From: Megaleporinus macrocephalus | Taxonomy: Eukaryota > Chordata > Actinopteri > Characiformes > Anostomidae | Direction of reading: 5' to 3' | NCBI GenBank assembly: GCA_021613375.1 | Contig: CM038721.1 | Location: forward strand, 4,969,986 to 5,033,985 | DNA length: 64,000 bases | Shown: piece by piece, positions 58,313 to 64,000 of the stretch | Numbering within the stretch: position 1 is the first letter of the stretch | Layout of the letters: each line of letters begins with the position of its first letter | Position numbers and translations under genes: made by a program | The notes under the pieces: generated by a model | Databases searched by the model: none | The model's input: only the letters and a program-made list of their open reading frames with translations | What the model was told of the DNA's origin: nothing

Positions 58313-60905
58313 CACTACCAGTCAAATGGTTTAGAACACCACCATTTAGAAGTTTTGCGGGTAGTGTTCCAAAACGTTTGACTGGTAGTGTATTAAAACT
58401 TTTGACTGGTAGTGTATCTAAAACATTTGACTGGTAGTGTACTACAATGTTTGACTGGTAGTGTATCTAAAACATTTGACTGGTAGTGTATCTAAAATAT
58501 TTGGCTGGTAGTGTACTAAAACGTTTGGCTGGTAGTGTACTAAAACGTTTGACTGGTAGTGTACTAAAACGTTTGGCTGGTAGTGTATCTAAAACGTTTG
58601 ACTGGTAGTGTACTAAAACGTTTGGCTGGTAGTGTATCTAAAACATTTGACTGGTAGTGTACTAAAACGTTTGACTGGTAGTGTATCTAAAACGTTTGTC
58701 TTGTGGTGTATCTAAAACGTTTGACTGGTAGTGTATCTAAAACGTTTGACTGGTAGTGTACTATAACGTTTGGCTGGTAGTGTACTAAAACGTTTGACTT
58801 GTGGTGTATCTAAAACGTTTGTCTTGTGGTGTATCTAAAACGTTTGACTGGTAGTGTATCTACAACGTTTGACTGGTAGTGTTCTAAAACGTTTGGCTGG
58901 TAGTGTACTAAAACGTTTGACTTGTGGTGTATCTAAAACGTTTGTCTTGTGGTGTATCTAAAACGTTTGACTGGTAGTGTATCTACAACGTTTGACTGGT
59001 AGTGTTCTAAAACGTTTGGCTGGTAGTGTACTAAAACGTTTGACTGGTAGTGTACTAAAATGTTTGACTGGTAGTGTTCTAAAACGTTTGACTGGTAGTG
59101 TACTAAAACGTTTGTCTTGTGGTGTATCTAAAACGTTTGTCTTATGGTGTATCTAAAACGTTTGTCTTGTGGTGTATCTAAAACGTTTGACTGGTAGTGT
59201 ATCTAAAACGTTTGACTGGTAGTGTATCTAAAACGTTTGTCTGGTAGTGTGTCTAAAACGTTTGACTGGTAGTGTACTAAAACGTTTGACTGGTAGTGTA
59301 TCTAAAACGTTTGACTTGTAGTGTTACTAAAACGTTTGTCTGGTAGTGTATCTAAAACGTTTGACTGGTAGTGTCCTAAAACGTTTGACTGGTAGTGTTA
59401 CTAAAACGTTTGTCTGGTAGTGTATCTAAAACGTTTGACTGGTAGTGTTCTAAAACGTTTGACTGGTAGTGTTTTAAAACGTTTGGCTGGTAGTGTTCTA
59501 AAACGTTTGTCTGGTAGTGTATCTAAAACGTTTGACTGGTAGTGTTCTAAAACGTTTGACTGGTAGTGTATCTAAAACGTTTGGCTGGTAGTGTTCTAAA
59601 ACGTTTGACTGGTAGTGTATCTAAAACGTTTGGCTGGTAGTGTTCTAAAACGTTTGACTGGTCGTGTTCTAAAATGTTTGGCTGGTAGTGTATCTAAAAT
59701 GTTTGGCTGGTAGTGTATCTAAAACGTTTGGCTGGTAGTGTATCTAAAATGTTTGGCTGGTAGTGTATCTAAAACGTTTGGCTGGTAGTGTATCTAAAAC
59801 GTTTGACTGGTCGTGTTCTAAAACGTTTGGCTGGTAGTGTATCTAAAACATTTGACTGGTAGTGTATCTAAAACGTTTGACTGGTAGTGTATCTAAAACG
59901 TTTGGCTGGTAGTGTATCTAAAACGTTTGACTGGTAGTGTACTAAAACGTTTGGCTGGTGGTGTATCTAAAACGTTTGACTGGTCGTGTTCTAAAACGTT
60001 TGGCTGGTAGTGTATCTAAAACGTTTGACTGGTCGTGTTCTAAAACGTTTGGCTGGTAGTGTATCTAAAACGTTTGACTGGTAGTGTATCTAAAACGTTT
60101 AACTGGTAGTGTATCTAAAACGTTTGGCTGGTAGTGTATCTAAAACGTTTGGCTGGTAGTGTATCTAAAACGTTTGACAGGTAGTGATCTAAAACGTTTG
60201 ACTGGTAGTGTACTAAAACGTTTGACTGGTAGTGTACTAAAACGTTTGGCTGGTAGTGATCTAAAACGTTTGGCTGGTAGTGTACTAAAACGTTTGACTG
60301 GTAGTGTATCTAAAACGTTTGGCTGGTAGTGTATCTAAAACGTTTGACTGGTCGTGTATCTAAAACGTTTGGCTGGTAGTGTATCTAAAACGTTTGGCAG
60401 GTAGTGTATCTAAAACATTTGACTGGTAGTGTATCTAAAACGTTTGGCTGGTAGTGTATCTAAAACGTTTGGCTGGTAGTGTATCTAAAACGTTTGGCTG
60501 GTGGTGTATCTAAAACGTTTGAGTGGTAGTGTATTAAAACGTTTGACTGGTAGTGTATCTAAAACGTTTGACTGGTAGTGTTCTAAAACGTTTGACTGGT
60601 AGTGTATCTAAAACGTTTGACTGGTAGTGTATCTAAAACGTTTGACTGGTAGTGTACTAAAACGTTTGACTGGTAGTGTATCTAAAACGTTTGACTGGTA
60701 GTGTATCTAAAACGTTTGACTGGTAGTGTACTAAAACGTTTGACTGGTAGTGTATCTAAAACGTTTGACTGGTAGTGTATCTAAAACGTTTGACTGGTAG
60801 TGTACTAAAACGTTTGACTGGTAGTGTATCTAAAACGTTTGACTGGTAGTGTACTAAAACGTTTGTCTGGTAGTGTTACTAAAACGTTTGACTGGTAGTG
60901 TATGT
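58313..60905. repeat. 24/25-bp minisatellite made of a Tc1 terminal repeat, about 103 units
   Basis: The unit GTTTGACTGGTAGTGTA plus TCTAAAAC (or CTAAAAC) alternates between 24 and 25 bp. GACTGGTAGTG is the inverse of CACTACCAGTC, which stands at 58315 in a Tc1-like end (CACTACCAGTCAAATGGTTT, then AGAACACC). Variants include GGCTGG, GTCTTGTGG, TGTTCTAAAAC and CTGGTCGTG. The array shows tandem growth of one transposon end together with its TA target. Confidence 0.95.
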
Positions 60906-60984
60906 ATATGAGTTTACAGATGTCCAGTCTGTATATAAACTTATTGATGGTTGAAATAAAATGACTGTATTTGTGTTGCAGACA

Positions 60985-61140
60985 TGCTGACGTCTGGTTC
61001 CATTCACCACCACTGTAAAGAAATCCCTAAAGAGTCACTGCTATTAACCATTTCACACCAGACCCACTCTGAATGACTTTGTTTACATCTCAACCAGAGA
61101 ATTACTTAGAAAATTAGAAAATGTGGTGACGTTCCCCTTT
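60985..61140 (-). repeat. Interspersed repeat, family B, inverse copy
   Basis: GACGTCTGGTTCCATTCACC and CACTCTGAATGACTTTGTTT are the inverse of words at 46590-46680. A related plus-strand piece follows at 61378-61440 (GGGAAATTCCACCAATATTT). Confidence 0.75.
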
Positions 61141-61841
61141 ACATGTTGTAAAGGACAGCAGCTGCAGTTCGCCTGTTGTGTAAGTCAGAAACACAGTGAG
61201 AGGTCAGTCCAGTGTTGTAATAGACTGGACTTTACTGCGACTGTATAAATCTTACTGATTGACGGTAACTGTACAGTGTTTAGTGGAACAGCTCTGTCAT
61301 ACGCTTTACTACACAGTAGGTCTTCATGTGAGGACACTTTATGAACACTGTGGCTCCTCATGCCTGCAATGCTGTTAAAGGGAAATTCCACCAATATTTT
61401 AAACATTCTGTATAATTTATTGGTTGAAATGCAGAGAAATATACACATTTTATTTCCCATTATTTGCCCTTCGTGAACCTACATGTATCTTCTGTTTCTT
61501 TACGCATGCTTGGTGATGATAACATCAGGGAAAATCTGAAAAGTTATTGACCCTTATTAACATTATGACATAATACTTATATATTCTGTATACTATAGTC
61601 TCCAAAAACCTCCAAAATTAGAACTTTACAGGAGAAGGAAAAAACCTACTTCACTTTTAATGTAAGTGAAGGTAACCAGACGTTTATCTGAGTCATTTTA
61701 GACCATTTCTTTTGGTCCATTCTGTATGAAATTTAGATATAATATACAAGACAACAGATACTTTCCGAACAGATCAAAAAATGAAAAATGACAAAACTGG
61801 ATATATAATGGATATATCCAACTGCGGATACATTGCTCTGT
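61141..61841. other. Unassigned stretch with a family A repeat
   Basis: 61598-61680 is a minus-strand copy of family A (CTCCAAAATTAGAACTTTAC, TTCACTTTTAATGTAAGTGA). A 91-codon minus frame at 61185-61460 has no recognisable domain. Confidence 0.4.
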
Positions 61842-62502
<661 letters not shown>

Positions 62503-62600
62503 CGTAGGGCTGTGCGATATTGATGAAGAATGATATTTCGATATTCTTATTTGTTGATAACGATAATAAACGGTATTTTAAATTATTTAAAAAACATGTT
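62503..62600. mobile_element. hAT-like terminal fragment
   Basis: GTAGGGCTGTGCGATATTGA followed by ATATTTCGATATTC is the style of a fish hAT end. The partner end is missing. Confidence 0.4.
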
Positions 62601-62649
62601 TGTAAGTGTTGTATATTTCAATAGCTTGCACTTCTTAAAGGATATTAAT

Positions 62650-62745
62650 ATTCATCCATCCATCATCTTCCTCTTTATCCCGCTAGTTGGGGTCACGGGG
62701 GGGCTGGAGCCAATCCCAGCATCATCGGTTGAAGGCTCTTCTTTA
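62650..62745 (+). repeat. Common fish interspersed repeat, 5' part
   Basis: ATTCATCCATCCATCATCTT, GGGGTCACGGGGGGGCTGGA and GCCAATCCCAGCATCATCGG match the start of the family whose 3' part is at 41825-42140. Confidence 0.7.
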
Positions 62746-62821
62746 TTCAATGACTCCGCTGAAGTTTGCTGAGTGTGTGTTTTAGCTGGTTTAGGTCTGT
62801 CTTGGCCAGCACATTCCCAAA

Positions 62822-64000
62822 GCTCTTCATACTCCTTATACTCTCTTCATACTCCTCATACTCTCTTCATACTCCTCATACTCTCTTCATACTCCTCATA
62901 CTCTCTTCATACTCCTCATACTCTCTTCATACTCCTCATACTCTCTTCATACTCCTCACACTCTCTTCATACTCCTCATACTCTCTTCATACTCCTCATA
63001 CTCTCTTCATACTCCTCATACTCTCTTCATACTCCTCACACTCTCTTCATACTTCTCATACTCTCTTCATACTCCTCATACTCTCTTCATACTCTCTTCA
63101 TACTCCTCATACTCTCTTCATACTTCTCATACTCTCTTCATACTCCTCATACTCTCTCCATACTCCTCATACTCTCTTCATACACCTCATACTCTCTTCA
63201 TACTCCTCATACTCTCTTCATACTTCTCATACTTTCTTCATACTCCTCATACTCTCTTCATACTCCTCATACTCTCTTCATACTCCTCATACTCTCTTCA
63301 TACTCCTCATACTCTCTTCATACTCCTCATACTCTCTTCATACTCCTCACACTCTGTTCATACGCCTCATACTTTCTTCATACTCCTCATACTCTGTTCA
63401 TACTCCTCATACTCTCTTCATACTCTCTTCATACTCCTCATACTCTCTTCATACTTCTCACACTCTCTTCATACTCCTCATACTCTCTTCATACTCCTCA
63501 TACTCTCTTTATGCACCTCATACTCTCTTCATATTCCTCATACTCTCTTCATACTCCTCATACTCTCTTCATACTCCTCACACTCTGTTCATACTCCTCA
63601 CACTCTGTTCATACTCCTCACACTCTCTTCATACTCCTCATACTTTCTTCATACTCCTCATACTCTGTTCATACTCCTCATATTCTCTTCATACTCCTCA
63701 TACTCTCTTCATACTTCTCATACTTTCTTCATACTCCTCACACTCTCTTCATACTCCTCACACTCTCTTCATACTCCTCATACTCTCTTCATACTCCTCA
63801 TACTCTCTTCATACTCCTCATACTCTCTTCATACTCCTCACACTCTGTTCATACTCCTCATACTTTCTTCATACTCCTCATACTCTGTTCATACGCCTCA
63901 TACTCTCTTCATACTCCTCATACTCTCTTCATATTCCTCATACTCTCTTCATACTCCTCATACTCTCTTCATACTTCTCATACTTTCTTCATACTCCTCA
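62822..64000. repeat. 20-bp minisatellite, about 59 units, open at the window edge
   Basis: The unit is TACTCCTCATACTCTCTTCA, with CACA, TTCTCA, CTGTTC and CGCCTC variants and a few half-units. The strand is almost free of G. The array continues past position 64000, so its true length is unknown. Confidence 0.96.

Overview
The window looks like nuclear DNA from a ray-finned (teleost) fish. The repeat content shows this: several Tc1-like transposon families, hAT elements with BED-finger transposase remains, L2-type and RTE/Rex3-like LINE fragments, long dinucleotide microsatellites, and several interspersed repeats I recognise as common in fish. Order and species cannot be told. There are no operons, tRNAs, rRNAs or CRISPR arrays. 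I estimate that tandem repeats fill about a third of the sequence and transposon debris a further large share.

One protein-coding gene is clear: a 59-codon reading frame on the minus strand (19015-19194) that matches CTXND1, a cortexin-domain single-pass membrane microprotein. It lies in an exon whose splice acceptor uses an (AG)n microsatellite, read as (CT)n on the transcribed strand, as its polypyrimidine tract. An upstream ORF overlaps its start codon. Further along the same strand, a CpG-rich promoter-like block at 57.46-57.72 kb holds a first-exon-like ORF ending in a splice donor. A phase-compatible, GC-rich terminal-exon-like ORF lies at 46.12-46.24 kb. Together they could encode a 72-aa protein I do not recognise, or the 57.5-kb block could be a 5' exon of ctxnd1. 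Both are inferences.

Layout. 0.9-7.6 kb: a 6.7-kb, 24-bp minisatellite with higher-order structure. 8-15 kb: RTE LINE, Tc1-like remnant, hAT element with target-site duplication nested in an older repeat, 489-bp tandem repeat. 15.5-18.5 kb: a 1,343-bp block duplicated in tandem, each copy carrying a 36-bp minisatellite. 19.0-19.3 kb: ctxnd1. 20-22.7 kb: two oppositely oriented Tc1 deletion derivatives around other transposons. 24.5-25.5 kb: 39-bp minisatellite. 26-27 kb: LINE 3' end. 27.7-30.2 kb: 42-bp minisatellite. 30.2-31.5 kb: L2 and Tc1 pseudogenes. 31.9-34.4 kb: DNA transposon and a 1.8-kb palindrome. 35-39.5 kb: LTR-like fragment, hAT transposase relic, foldback element. 40.5-45.4 kb: repeats with 20-bp and 37-bp minisatellites. 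46-48.6 kb: candidate exon and old repeats. 48.7-53.9 kb: pyrimidine and purine tracts, 18-bp and about 35-bp arrays. 54-57 kb: possible enhancer, Tc1 relic, microsatellites. 57.5-61 kb: promoter-like block, then a minisatellite built from a Tc1 terminal repeat. 62.8-64 kb: a 20-bp minisatellite running off the end.

The main theme is the birth of minisatellites from transposon ends inside what may be a long intron or the flank of a small neuronal-type gene. Two arrays carry a strong 5' splice-site consensus in nearly every unit.
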